From the NCBI RefSeq assembly GCF_037076345.1, contig NZ_AP024702.1:930001-994000 (forward strand): a stretch of DNA of 64,000 nt, written 5' to 3'. This document shows, in pieces, positions 1 to 9,536 of the stretch. A program made the position numbers and the translations under genes. The notes below the pieces were generated by a model. The model was not told the origin of the DNA and searched no databases. It saw only the letters and a list, made by a program, of their open reading frames with translations. Source of the DNA: Haloferula helveola (GTDB lineage: Bacteria > Verrucomicrobiota > Verrucomicrobiia > Verrucomicrobiales > Akkermansiaceae). The number at the start of each line of letters is the position of its first letter. The stretch's first letter is position 1.

Positions 1-3000
1 CGTGTGCGTCGTGCCCCCGGTGGACAGCGGAGCGGTCAGCGTCCCGGCATTCAGGCTGACACCGTTGGCACCAGTGAAGTTCAACTGCCAGTTGCCGGCC
101 GTCGATGACGTGGTCAGGTTGCCGATGGTCAGAGTATTGCTGCCGGTCCCGCTGACGCGGCCCACGTCGATGGTGGCGCCGGATGCGGAGTTGTTGATGT
201 TGTATCCGGTTCCGCCGACGCCAAAGGTGACGCTCGCGTCGTTCCGCAGGCTCAGGGTTCCGTTGCCTTGGATGGTCGGGCCCGTGGTATTGAGATTCCC
301 GATCGCATATCCCAGAGCACGCTCATGGGTCGCGATCAGGGTGCCATTGCTGATTTCGAATTTGCCGGAACTCTCGACCGGGCCACCCAGCGTCCATGTG
401 CCGCTACCGTTCTTGGTGAGGGCGGCGAATGCGAACGGAAGGCCCTGGGAGATTTCCCCATCACCGCTACCGATCAGCTGGAGGGTGGTCGTATTGTAGG
501 TTCCGCCAACACTGGTGAAGGCGCTGGTGAACTTCAGCAGCCCCGTGCCCGAGGCGTCGATGATCCGGCTGGTGTTGGCACCCAACTGCACGTTGACCAC
601 CCGGTCGGTCGTTTCGCCGCTGCCGATGTAGCGAAGCGTGGCACCACCCTGGACGTTGGTCGGACCACCGAGGTCGATGGTGCCGTTGGAGACGGTGGTT
701 GGAGCTCCCAGCGAGCTGCTCGCCATCAGCGGAGTGCCGCCGTTGACGCTGTTGAACGAGGAAACCTCGAGCACCCCGGCGCCGCTGGTGGTTGAAGGGG
801 CGATCGAAGTCCTGCCGGTGTAGGTATTGCTCCCGCTGAGGGTCAGCGTGCCGTTGTAGGACTTCAGGAGGGCGCCGTCGCCGCTGATCACGCCACTGAG
901 GGTCTGGCTCGCATTCGTGGAGATCCAGAGAAGTCCACCCGCATTGATCAGGATGTTGCCCGCGTAGTCACCGCCCGCCCCTCCCAGCTTCGCTCCGTTG
1001 GCGTTGTTGTTCGTGCCGATCCGCAGGGTGCCGCCGTTGATCACGGTGTCGCCGGTGTAGGTGTTGACGCCGTTCAGCACCAGCGTTCCGCTCGAGTCGA
1101 TGTTGCCGTTGTCGGTGGACGCCGCCGCGTCTCCGGCTTTCACCAGGCTGACCGCTCCACCGTTGTCCACGATCGGGGTTGATGCGGTGATCACTTGGGA
1201 GCCGGTGGTCACGTACAGTTGCCCTCCGCCAGTCGGAGTGGTGAGGGAACCGGTGCCGCTGAGGGTGAGCAAGCCGCTGCCACCGTTGAGCAAGCCGTAG
1301 GTCTCCAAGGCATTCGATCCGAGATCCAGCGTGTTGGCCGCACCGGAGAAGCGCAGGGTGTTCACCGTCCGGTTTGCCGTGAGAGCGGTGGCGGCATCGA
1401 AGTTGACGTTGTCGGCAGACGCCCACGTCGTCTCGTCGTTGTTCGCCCCGGCACCCAGAGAGGTGACGAAGTCACCGCTGTAGACCGCGTAGTCCGTCTG
1501 GCTGTTGGGAGCCGTGCCCGAGGTCGCCCACGGGCCGACGATCTGGCCGGCCCCTGTCGTGCCGGCACCGGTGACGACAATCATGTTTTTGTTGCCAGAA
1601 GTCTCCGGGCCCGTCGCTCCGGCCGAAAAGGCCAGCGATGCGGTCCCGTTCCGGGTCAGCCCGCCCAAGGTGAGTGTCTGATCACCAGCCGCGGTCTGGT
1701 TGGTGGTGAGGTTGACGTTGAACGCCCCGCTGTTGACGGTGGCACTGCCGACCGATTCGGCGAAACTGTTGGCGCCTGCGGAGTTCTCCCACCAGATACC
1801 GCCGCCACCGGCCACCGTGATGGCGGCGCTGTTGATGCGGTCCACGGTGTTCTGCCCGTTCGAACTGACCATGCGCAACGTGCCGCCGCTGGTGAGGTTG
1901 AGAGCGCTGGTGTTGCTGATCCGACCGTTGGCACCGCTCAGCGTGATGCTGCCGGGGGCCGTGACAAGGTAGGGACTGGTTCCACTGTAAGCGTTGTCGC
2001 TGACGATGTCCGTATCGCCGTTGTAATCGTTGTCGGCGGTAAGAATCAGGTTGCCGATTCCGGTCTTGGCAAGGCCGGCCGTGCCGGTGCTGTTGGTGAT
2101 CGAGCCGGTGACCGTGAATCCGCTGTTGTTGGCCCCGTTGGTCAATTGGGTCGAGGTAACCGTGCGGTCGGCTCCGTTCAGGTCGAGGGCGTTGTTGAGC
2201 GTGCCCTTGCCGTTGGTGTTCATCCGGTGGTTGCCATTCAGAAGCAGTATCGCGGGATTGAAGAAGCCGGTGGCGGATCCTTCTCCAATCCCACCCCATA
2301 CGAGGGTGGAACCGGAGCTGCCGACCTGGAACGAGGAGCCGCTGTTGCCCTCTCCGCTGAATCCGCTGGTTCCGCCGGTCATCCGGATCTGGTCCGCACC
2401 GGTGCCAAGCCCGCCGGTCCACGTGAAGTTGCTACCGAAGCGCCCGCCGACATACCCGTCCGTCAGATGAACGTTTCTGCCGGCAAGGACTGAGGAGTTC
2501 TGATATCCGATCGAACCGCCATTGACGACGATGTCACCGGTGAAGGTGTGCGTCGGTGGGGTTCCGCCGGCACTGAAGTTGAACTGGCCGGTTCCGTTCT
2601 TGATGATATTGCCCGACCCACCGATCGCGGCAGCGGTCGCGATGGAGTTGATGACACCGTCACCGTCGATGGTGAGATCGCCACTCAGGGTGGTGGCCGC
2701 TTGAACGTTGACGGCGGCAAGCGAGTGGTTCGTCCACATCTGGGCACCCGGCAGGTCGAGCGGACTGTTGATGTTCAGGGCACCGCCCTGTCCTCCGATC
2801 CGGTAGATGCCGTTGTTGAGCGTGATCGCCTGCCCGGCCGTGCCGATGTTGTAGGTGCCGGTGAAATATAGGAAGGTCAGTGAATTGACCGTGGTGGGGC
2901 TGGCGAGGGTCACCGAGCCACCCGCACCTGCATTGCCGAAGACCGCGTCGTCACCGGAAGTCCAGTCCGTGTTGGCCATGCCGGTCGACCACTGGTCGGT

Positions 3001-3144
3001 GCCGAGCCACGCGCCCGCACCGTCGGTTTGATTGGCACCGGTGTTGTTCGCATCCCAGACCAGGGTCGCGGCGGTGGTTGAGGGAACAGCCAACAGCATT
3101 GCCCAAAGGCTGCCTGTGGTCGCGAAGTAGAATTGAGGGTTCAT
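1..3144 (-). CDS. Autotransporter-associated beta-strand repeat protein, C-terminal part missing (window edge)
   Basis: One frame on the minus strand stays open from an ATG at 3144 to the left edge, about 1048 codons without a stop, so the C-terminus is outside the window. The N-terminus has a weak signal-peptide-like segment (MNPQFYFATTGSLWAMLLAV). The rest is Gly/Thr/Asn/Ser-rich with recurring units such as GTGQFNFSAGG, SGSNTYTG and NGSGTWTLGG, the pattern of autotransporter-associated beta-strand (passenger-like) repeats that fold as a long beta-helix. It is probably secreted or surface-exposed. No catalytic domain is visible. The other open frames in this stretch are low-complexity shadows. 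No good Shine-Dalgarno sequence precedes the ATG. Confidence 0.85.
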   Translation of the reverse strand, partial: MNPQFYFATTGSLWAMLLAVPSTTAATLVWDANNTGANQTDGAGAWLGTDQWSTGMANTDWTSGDDAVFGNAGAGGSVTLASPTTVNSLTFLYFTGTYNIGTAGQAITLNNGIYRIGGQGGALNINSPLDLPGAQMWTNHSLAAVNVQAATTLSGDLTIDGDGVINSIATAAAIGGSGNIIKNGTGQFNFSAGGTPPTHTFTGDIVVNGGSIGYQNSSVLAGRNVHLTDGYVGGRFGSNFTWTGGLGTGADQIRMTGGTSGFSGEGNSGSSFQVGSSGSTLVWGGIGEGSATGFFNPAILLLNGNHRMNTNGKGTLNNALDLNGADRTVTSTQLTNGANNSGFTVTGSITNSTGTAGLAKTGIGNLILTADNDYNGDTDIVSDNAYSGTSPYLVTAPGSITLSGANGRISNTSALNLTSGGTLRMVSSNGQNTVDRINSAAITVAGGGGIWWENSAGANSFAESVGSATVNSGAFNVNLTTNQTAAGDQTLTLGGLTRNGTASLAFSAGATGPETSGNKNMIVVTGAGTTGAGQIVGPWATSGTAPNSQTDYAVYSGDFVTSLGAGANNDETTWASADNVNFDAATALTANRTVNTLRFSGAANTLDLGSNALETYGLLNGGSGLLTLSGTGSLTTPTGGGQLYVTTGSQVITASTPIVDNGGAVSLVKAGDAAASTDNGNIDSSGTLVLNGVNTYTGDTVINGGTLRIGTNNNANGAKLGGAGGDYAGNILINAGGLLWISTNASQTLSGVISGDGALLKSYNGTLTLSGSNTYTGRTSIAPSTTSGAGVLEVSSFNSVNGGTPLMASSSLGAPTTVSNGTIDLGGPTNVQGGATLRYIGSGETTDRVVNVQLGANTSRIIDASGTGLLKFTSAFTSVGGTYNTTTLQLIGSGDGEISQGLPFAFAALTKNGSGTWTLGGPVESSGKFEISNGTLIATHERALGYAIGNLNTTGPTIQGNGTLSLRNDASVTFGVGGTGYNINNSASGATIDVGRVSGTGSNTLTIGNLTTSSTAGNWQLNFTGANGVSLNAGTLTAPLSTGGTTHT

Positions 3145-3667
3145 GGAAGTTTGGAGATCGATGTTGCTTCAGAAGCTGTGGACAGCAGGGACCGAACAGG
3201 CAGCGCGTCGAAGGTACGCGCCGACCCCGATTGAGCCGCGCCGAGATCAAGGGATACAGGTAGCCGGAGAAGTCAGTGCGTGACCGACTCGGGACTGCCC
3301 GGTGAGGTTGAGCGTTCGGACGTTTCTCCAAGGCAGCGGATCATGCTGTCGGGAGATGGACTGCCGGTGCGGATTCCCTCTTCGCCGTGAATCGGGGCGT
3401 CGAGGTGTCCGAGAAACGCCACAGAAAAGGTGTGGCGAACCCGATTGGGCGTGTGCATTTAGGTTGCTCTATAGGTGCCGGATCGCGTCTCCGGATTGAG
3501 GACCCGGGGCAGAGCGGCCGATGAAATCGGCCGCACACCTCCGAGGCAACCCGCCACCTATTCTTCGCCGGGAAACTCTACAAGATGAATTCCTCGCTTA
3601 TCCGCGGAAACAAATCGCTTCGCCACGGCGTGCCCGAATCAACCGGGCAAATTCAAGACCACCCCTC
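3145..3667. other. Intergenic region with one long hairpin
   Basis: No convincing gene in 523 bases. It holds the upstream region of the beta-strand repeat gene, which reads leftward, and the downstream end of the PEP-CTERM gene. A perfect 9-bp stem with a 3-base loop lies at 3514-3534 (GCGGCCGAT/ATCGGCCGC). It has no T-tract, so it is a weak terminator candidate or a REP-like palindrome. Confidence 0.5.
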
Positions 3668-4405
3668 TCAGGCCCGGCGGCGACGGCGCACCACGCAAAG
3701 GGCTCCGAAAGCCATCAGCAGCAAGGCACGCGGCTCGGGAATCTGGCCGATCTCGATCGGCGTATCGGAGTAAGCCCATTCATGGATCAATCCGGTGCTG
3801 CCATCATCGGCGAGCGTCACCCGGATCCACCCGTAAAGCTCGCCGGCCCCGGGATTCAGCACGAAGCCGATGTAGCCGGTCGTTCCGCTTCCACTCGCGA
3901 ACTGGTCGGTCCCCGAACCCATGTGGGTGGGCGACTGGTTGCCGTTGATATCCCCACCGGTGGTCGTGCCCGATCCACCGAAGTCCGGAGTCGTGAGCGG
4001 AGCCGACGCTCCCGAAGACGGTTCGGGGGACACCGCCGCCCCGTCGATCAGGGTGTTGATTCCGAGATTGTCGATCGCCGACAGATTGTCATTCGGGTCC
4101 GAACGGTACGGCTGGAAAGAAGTGTTGTGGGCAATGAACGCGCCACCGAAGAAGAAGTTCACATCCCAATCCCCGGAGGCCGGCTCCGTGTAGCTGATGG
4201 TATACGAGTCGGTCCCCGCGCTGCCGCTGCCCGTCGACCCGCTCTCCGCCGGAGTTTCGAGGTCGAGATAAACACCACCGAAGGTCGACGGAATGACGAT
4301 ATCGGTCGGGTCGACATAGGTGATCGCACCGTTTGCCAATCCGACCGTCGCCAACAGCGACGCGAAGAGCGTTGTTTTCAAGCAGAGGGAATTTTTTGGG
4401 GACAT
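3668..4405 (-). CDS. PEP-CTERM sorting domain protein, secreted, unknown function
   Basis: A 245-residue protein starting at ATG 4405, where the signal peptide MSPKNSLCLKTTLFASLLATVGLANG begins; an in-frame extension to 4561 would place about 52 non-signal residues before it. The middle is Gly/Ser/Thr/Asp-rich and has no recognised domain. The C-terminus has the PEP-CTERM layout: a PEP motif (IPEPRAL), a short hydrophobic helix (LLLMAFGALCVV) and a terminal run of arginines. Such proteins are processed by an exosortase, which is not in this window. It lies 79 bases downstream of the giant secreted protein on the same strand, so co-expression is possible. Confidence 0.85.
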   Translation of the reverse strand: MSPKNSLCLKTTLFASLLATVGLANGAITYVDPTDIVIPSTFGGVYLDLETPAESGSTGSGSAGTDSYTISYTEPASGDWDVNFFFGGAFIAHNTSFQPYRSDPNDNLSAIDNLGINTLIDGAAVSPEPSSGASAPLTTPDFGGSGTTTGGDINGNQSPTHMGSGTDQFASGSGTTGYIGFVLNPGAGELYGWIRVTLADDGSTGLIHEWAYSDTPIEIGQIPEPRALLLMAFGALCVVRRRRRA

Positions 4406-4484
4406 GGGGGATTCCGGAATCGGGGGAACTCCGGCGGGGCTTTCGGAAATGCAAGCCGTCAGACCCCGCCTTGTAAATTCAATT

Positions 4485-7400
4485 TCAGGGCACTTCGTTA
4501 ATCTCCATTCGGGCGAATCTTGCCTTCTTTCCGTCGGGAAGAAGAGCAGGGTACGGAACACTCACGACTTCGTAGTCCGGATCGTCCGTCGAATCCGCCA
4601 CAAAGGTGGGTGTTGCCGTGCTGTTATACCATCCTCCCAGCTGACTGCTAAACTGAGGTGTATAACTCACACTTCCTGATGCTCCATAATCCTTACGGCG
4701 CACGAACATATAGTTGAAGGTGATTCCTCCACCGCCACCACTCGTCTGGATGATCGGCACGCCATTGACGGAGCCGTCGGCAACGAGGGTGCCGTTGTCA
4801 CTGGCGTTCGGATCCGTGCCGAATGCGAACTCCAGCAGGTTGACGAGACCGTCGGGTTCGACGTCGGCGGTTGTCAGTTCGTCGCCACCCGATAGGCCGT
4901 TGGCAATTACCCAGTCGCTGTAGGGACTGGCCGGGGCCCCGGCTCCCGGCACGACATCCGCGAGCGAGGTACCGATACGGATTTCGTCGTAGCTGGTGCT
5001 CACCTGCCGGGTGACATTCAGCGTGTCCAGAACGGTTTGGTCGACATCCACCTCGATCGGGCTGGCGATCTGGCTCAGCGCGCCCCCGGCGACCGTGTTG
5101 CTGCCGCTAAGCTGATACTCGAAGATGGTGAAAACATCCGCCCCTCCCGCGCCGGCATCGAACGAAATTCTCCCAACCAGCAAACGGACGTCATTGGCTC
5201 CGATCGACACGGGAAGCGCCGCATCTCCTGCGACTTGGGAAGAGCCGTCCCACGCATAGGCGGTCCAGTTGTTCCCCGATCCCGTAGGAGCGATGCCGAA
5301 TCCAACCAGTCCATCCCCTCCCGTATTCAGGACGATCTCCGAATTGGCTACGATCTGGTTGGTGATCGCAACGCCCCCTTCGGCAGCGCTGAAGCTGTTC
5401 AACACCTTGTCGGCAAGGAAGCTGAACCAGATCTCCGGGTTGCCGGAAATTCCGAGCTGGGCGGCAGGGGTCGGATCCCGGTGATAGATATCCCGGTCGG
5501 AATTGGTGTTGAAGCCGACATGATTCCCCAAGGTCACATGGTCGCCGTAGGCGAGGCTACCGGCGATGAGATACATCGTGTTCCCTGAGTTCCCGCCGCT
5601 CGCATCGTTCCAGGTGCCGGCCAATCCGGTGGCATCAACATCCGTCACCCCGGCATCGTCCGGTTGCCCTCCGAGGATGTCGTTGGTCGACGGATCCGCG
5701 TATTGGAAGCCCTCGTAAACGATCAGTCCGGTCGGGGGAGTTCCGGTCGTGAAGCTCCAGTCGGTATCATTCAGGATTCCGCCGAAAGCGTTCCCGGAAA
5801 CATCAGTGAGCACTCCGGCCGGAATCTGCACGGCATAGGATTTCCCGGGGGTCAGAAGGGCCGCAGGATTGATCGTCACGACGGTGCCGGCAATCGAGAC
5901 TTCCGAACCCGTAACGTCGACGTTCGTGGTCACGGCGTCGGTGAGATTTTTGACCTCGATGTTGCCACTTCCGGCAGCCATCGGCTCATCGAAGGTCACA
6001 ACAAGATTTGCCGCAGGATTCACATCCAACGAGTCATCGACCGGGTTCAGAGTCACCAGAGTAGGCGGGACGGCCTCAATCACGAAGTTCCACGTGGTTT
6101 GGTCAGGAATGCCAGCGAAAGGCAGCCCGGACGAGAAGCTCGTAACCACTCCGGCATCCATCTCGACCGCGTAGCTTTTGCCCGACTGGAGAGCCATCGT
6201 GGGGCTGATCGAAATCGACGCACCCGAAACCGTAACCTGGCTGCCATCGGTAACGGCGATCGTGGTCGTGATCGCGTCCGTGGTATTGACGATCCGGATA
6301 TCCCCTGTCCCCAGCACCACCGGCTCGTCGAATATCGCCTGCAGGAAGTTTCCGGCGGCGGACGGTTCCTCGTCCACAGGCGTGGTGGCGGCCAACACTG
6401 GGGCGGTCGTGTCCGGTGCAAGCACCACCGAGTCGGTGTAGAGATCATCGATCAGGTCCACAGGAAGAGCGACGTCCCACACCGCAACGTCGCTGATCAA
6501 TCCGGCCATGTCCTCGTCGAAGGAAGAACTGCCACCGATCTCCAGTGAGTCGTTCACCACTTCCGTATTGTTGAAGAGGCTCGAGTCCGAGCCAACAAAG
6601 GCACCGTCAACATATAGGCTCACCAGCGTGCCTGGAGATTTCGATCCGATCGCCAGCACATGGTGCCACTCACCATCGTCCAGATTGTATCCGCCGATAT
6701 CGACCCATCTCTGCCAAGCAGTGACCTGAAGCTTGTTCCAGACGCCGCTCCGGCTACCGAAGACCACATCGGCGCCAGCGTCCGCGTTCTGGTTGCCGTC
6801 CGTCTTCACCCATAGCGACCATGTGAACCCGTCGTCCATATTGATATCCTGCGTTCCGGCATCCAATCGGCTGTCTTCGGGAGTGGAATAGACCACTCCT
6901 CTGAACGGATCCGCCGCCCAAGCATGCCCGATCGAAGATCCGTCGGGGCTGGCATCGGTGGCGCCGTGCGATGGATCGTCGATCACATCGTCAGCCCCGC
7001 TGAAGGCGCTCCCCGGCAAACCGTCACGCATGGGCCAATAGGCTGCCGGTGTCGGAAAGGTTTCGGTGGTGAAACTCCATGTGGTCAGATCCGAAATACC
7101 CCCGAAGGAATTCGCCGAGCGGTCGGTCAAGGCCCCGGAATCGATCCTGACCGCATACTCCGTGCCCACATCCAGAACCGTCGCCACGTTGACGGTCACC
7201 ACCTCGTCGACGATCGAAACCGCCGCCGAGTCCGTGATGTCGACGGTAGCGATCACCGTGGAATCGCCTACCCTCACCAGTTCAATGTTGCCGGTGCCCG
7301 CCTCAACGATCTCGTCGAAGGTGATGACAAGAGAGGGATTGAAGATCGACACGGCGGTCGAGTCATCCGCCGGATTCAAGGTATCCACAACCGGATCCGC

Positions 7401-9185
7401 CGTATCCAGCGGCAAGGTCGTGAAATTCCACGTCGTGTTGTCAAGAATGCCCGCAAAGCTGTTCGGCACTGCCGCAAGATCATCGACCGCATCCGCGCTG
7501 ATCTGGATCGCATACTCCGTGTCGAACCCGAGCCCCCCGGTCGGAGCGATCGTGAGCTGGTTGCCGCTGACACTCAACTGGCCGTCCGGGATTGTCAGCA
7601 CGGTGCTGCTCGGCGAACCGTTCGGGTCCTCGACGATCGTCACGGTGCCGCCATTCACGAGCGCGATCCCCTCGCTGAAGGACGCGATGAGAGCGTCACC
7701 GGCAAAAACATCAGGCTGGTTGTCCGGGGGCGAGACTTCGATCAGGGTCGGATCGGTCACATCGGGACCGAAGAGATTATCGAGACGGAGGCCCTGAAGG
7801 GTGAGGGCATCCGCGGTGTTGGTTCCGACATTCCCCAAGGCTTGGGTGAGCGTTTCCACGTAGTCGGTGGGGTTGAGGGCGGAAATGAATCCCGACCAGT
7901 TGCCGAACCGGTTCGTGCCGCTGTCGCGGGAATAGCGTCCGGTTTGCCCTTGGATCGCAATTCCACCGGAGCCGTTGACCTGCCAACCCTGCTGGTAAAA
8001 CCCGCGCTGCACACCATCGTTCTCGTCAAACTGGGTGGAGAGGAAAAGATAGTCGCCGCTGACTGAAACACCGACCCGTCCCGGGTCGGTGGACGTCGAG
8101 TGGGTGAATGCCGCGTCGACTTCAAGTTGAGCTCCGGCGTCATCGTACACGAGCACCGTCGGTGTCGCCGCATTCAGATTCTGATCATTGCTCAGGTCTT
8201 CGAGACGGACAAAGTCACCGGTGTCCGGCAGTTTGACGATCGTCAGTGCCGTCTGGGCCCCGATGATGTCTCCCGGTCGCGCCTGTTCCTGCCGGATCTG
8301 CACGTTGAGCACCTGGTTGGCACTGCTTGTCTCGATGATCATGCCGAGTGCGGCGGCCCCGCTACTGCAGCCGTCCGCGTTACCACGGATGTAGACGCAG
8401 GTTTTCGAGCCGGTGACTTCCGTGCCATCCAGAGTCAGGCGCTGCACGACCGCGTCCCGGTTGCTCGGCTGCTCGATAAACGTGTTGGCGAACAACAGGT
8501 AGTGGCCCTGCCCGGCAAGAGTGACATCGGACCCGCCCGCGGCGAATGCGAACGACGCCGCGTCCTTCTCCAGTTCGGTGTTGTAGTTGACCGGCAGCCA
8601 GGTGGTGATGTCGTTCGGAAGCGGCTGGTCGGCTCCGGTCCCGGTGATCCTGAGGTAGTCCCACGAGTCATCCAACTTGAGCAGTTGGATCCCGGTGCCC
8701 GAGTTCTCGCGCACCATCCCGTTGGTGTCCGAATCCGATCTGAACGACTGCAACTGGAGCACATCGCCGGCGCTCGCCACCTCGATGATTGCCCCGCCTG
8801 ACGTAATCGTCTCGTTCTGCCCGTTCTGGACCCGGATGTAACCTTGTGACCACCCCTCCGACAGATCGGTCCCGGCGAGATTCAGATTCGTCTGGATCTC
8901 GGATCTGTCGTTCGTTCCCAAGCCGGTCGGGTCCTTGAAGAAGTATGAGTTATAGAGCACGAGGTGGTGCCCCGCGGACATCTGAAAATCGGTGGTGCCC
9001 GAGAGATTGTGGTCAGCAAGTGCGTTGCGGACCGTGGTATCAAAGGTGTGAACGAGGTCGCTCGTCGTCATCGAGTCACCTGCCGTGTTGGCTGTGAAAA
9101 CCGAGATGCCTTGGCCGGACAGTGGAGCGACAAAGCTCAGGAACAGGGAGGCGGAACAAGCGAAAGGGAGAATAGGGATTTTCAT
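4485..9185 (-). CDS. Giant secreted multidomain protein (Ig-like Big_5, LamG)
   Basis: A 1566-residue secreted protein with signal peptide MKIPILPFACSASLFLSFVAPLSGQG. Residues about 25-475 contain three similar beta-rich modules, each with a core like GHHLVLYNSYFF, GHYLLFANTFI or GDYLFLSTQF. Two bacterial Ig-like (SbsA/Big_5 type) domains follow near 477 and 595, then a LamG/concanavalin-like domain near 715-890 (WSLWVKTDG, DGEWHHVLAIG, SLYVDGAFVG), then two more Big_5 domains near 928 and 1037, each with the STFDEPV/ITFDEI-like motif. The last about 150 residues (DVEPDGLVNLLEFAFGTDPN) are the calcium-binding-like tail common in Verrucomicrobiota exoproteins. No enzymatic motif is visible; a role in surface attachment or glycan binding is inferred. 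Confidence 0.85.
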   Translation of the reverse strand: MKIPILPFACSASLFLSFVAPLSGQGISVFTANTAGDSMTTSDLVHTFDTTVRNALADHNLSGTTDFQMSAGHHLVLYNSYFFKDPTGLGTNDRSEIQTNLNLAGTDLSEGWSQGYIRVQNGQNETITSGGAIIEVASAGDVLQLQSFRSDSDTNGMVRENSGTGIQLLKLDDSWDYLRITGTGADQPLPNDITTWLPVNYNTELEKDAASFAFAAGGSDVTLAGQGHYLLFANTFIEQPSNRDAVVQRLTLDGTEVTGSKTCVYIRGNADGCSSGAAALGMIIETSSANQVLNVQIRQEQARPGDIIGAQTALTIVKLPDTGDFVRLEDLSNDQNLNAATPTVLVYDDAGAQLEVDAAFTHSTSTDPGRVGVSVSGDYLFLSTQFDENDGVQRGFYQQGWQVNGSGGIAIQGQTGRYSRDSGTNRFGNWSGFISALNPTDYVETLTQALGNVGTNTADALTLQGLRLDNLFGPDVTDPTLIEVSPPDNQPDVFAGDALIASFSEGIALVNGGTVTIVEDPNGSPSSTVLTIPDGQLSVSGNQLTIAPTGGLGFDTEYAIQISADAVDDLAAVPNSFAGILDNTTWNFTTLPLDTADPVVDTLNPADDSTAVSIFNPSLVITFDEIVEAGTGNIELVRVGDSTVIATVDITDSAAVSIVDEVVTVNVATVLDVGTEYAVRIDSGALTDRSANSFGGISDLTTWSFTTETFPTPAAYWPMRDGLPGSAFSGADDVIDDPSHGATDASPDGSSIGHAWAADPFRGVVYSTPEDSRLDAGTQDINMDDGFTWSLWVKTDGNQNADAGADVVFGSRSGVWNKLQVTAWQRWVDIGGYNLDDGEWHHVLAIGSKSPGTLVSLYVDGAFVGSDSSLFNNTEVVNDSLEIGGSSSFDEDMAGLISDVAVWDVALPVDLIDDLYTDSVVLAPDTTAPVLAATTPVDEEPSAAGNFLQAIFDEPVVLGTGDIRIVNTTDAITTTIAVTDGSQVTVSGASISISPTMALQSGKSYAVEMDAGVVTSFSSGLPFAGIPDQTTWNFVIEAVPPTLVTLNPVDDSLDVNPAANLVVTFDEPMAAGSGNIEVKNLTDAVTTNVDVTGSEVSIAGTVVTINPAALLTPGKSYAVQIPAGVLTDVSGNAFGGILNDTDWSFTTGTPPTGLIVYEGFQYADPSTNDILGGQPDDAGVTDVDATGLAGTWNDASGGNSGNTMYLIAGSLAYGDHVTLGNHVGFNTNSDRDIYHRDPTPAAQLGISGNPEIWFSFLADKVLNSFSAAEGGVAITNQIVANSEIVLNTGGDGLVGFGIAPTGSGNNWTAYAWDGSSQVAGDAALPVSIGANDVRLLVGRISFDAGAGGADVFTIFEYQLSGSNTVAGGALSQIASPIEVDVDQTVLDTLNVTRQVSTSYDEIRIGTSLADVVPGAGAPASPYSDWVIANGLSGGDELTTADVEPDGLVNLLEFAFGTDPNASDNGTLVADGSVNGVPIIQTSGGGGGITFNYMFVRRKDYGASGSVSYTPQFSSQLGGWYNSTATPTFVADSTDDPDYEVVSVPYPALLPDGKKARFARMEINEVP

Positions 9186-9536
9186 CGGCTAGCGGAGGAT
9201 CTTGTCCACATCACACGAATCGTCTCGGCCTAACCCGCCATCTTGATCGCATTACATGGATGTCGGGCAGACTACCCGCGCCCACTTGCATCACCCAAGG
9301 GCATTCATTCGTTCATCCACGCCTAGTTTCCTCCTATTTCCGAAGAAGGGGCTCTTCTCGTTTCAGCCTTCCTAACAATCAAGCCGCTCATGAGGGAAGA
9401 CCTGCATCATCCAACACGCAGAGAAGGGATTCACAGATGTGCAACCATCCAGCCTTGAGATGACCTTCGAACCTCTCGACACAGCTGGGGAAATGGACGA
9501 AATATTCCTTTCCCAATTCATGTATCGACTGTTCCC
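9186..9536. other. Divergent intergenic region
   Basis: 351 bases between two divergently read genes (the giant secreted protein to the left, a sulfatase to the right). It must contain both promoters. No tandem repeat, RNA gene or conserved small gene was seen, and no confident -35/-10 pair can be assigned by eye. Confidence 0.5.

Noticed and set aside
1195-2493. 432-codon plus-strand frame in the first gene
   Set aside because: Shadow of the beta-strand repeat protein, whose frame is open on the minus strand from 3144 to the window edge.
3514-3534. Rho-independent terminator
   Set aside because: The hairpin is strong but has no T-rich tail in either direction; it is described only as a palindrome.
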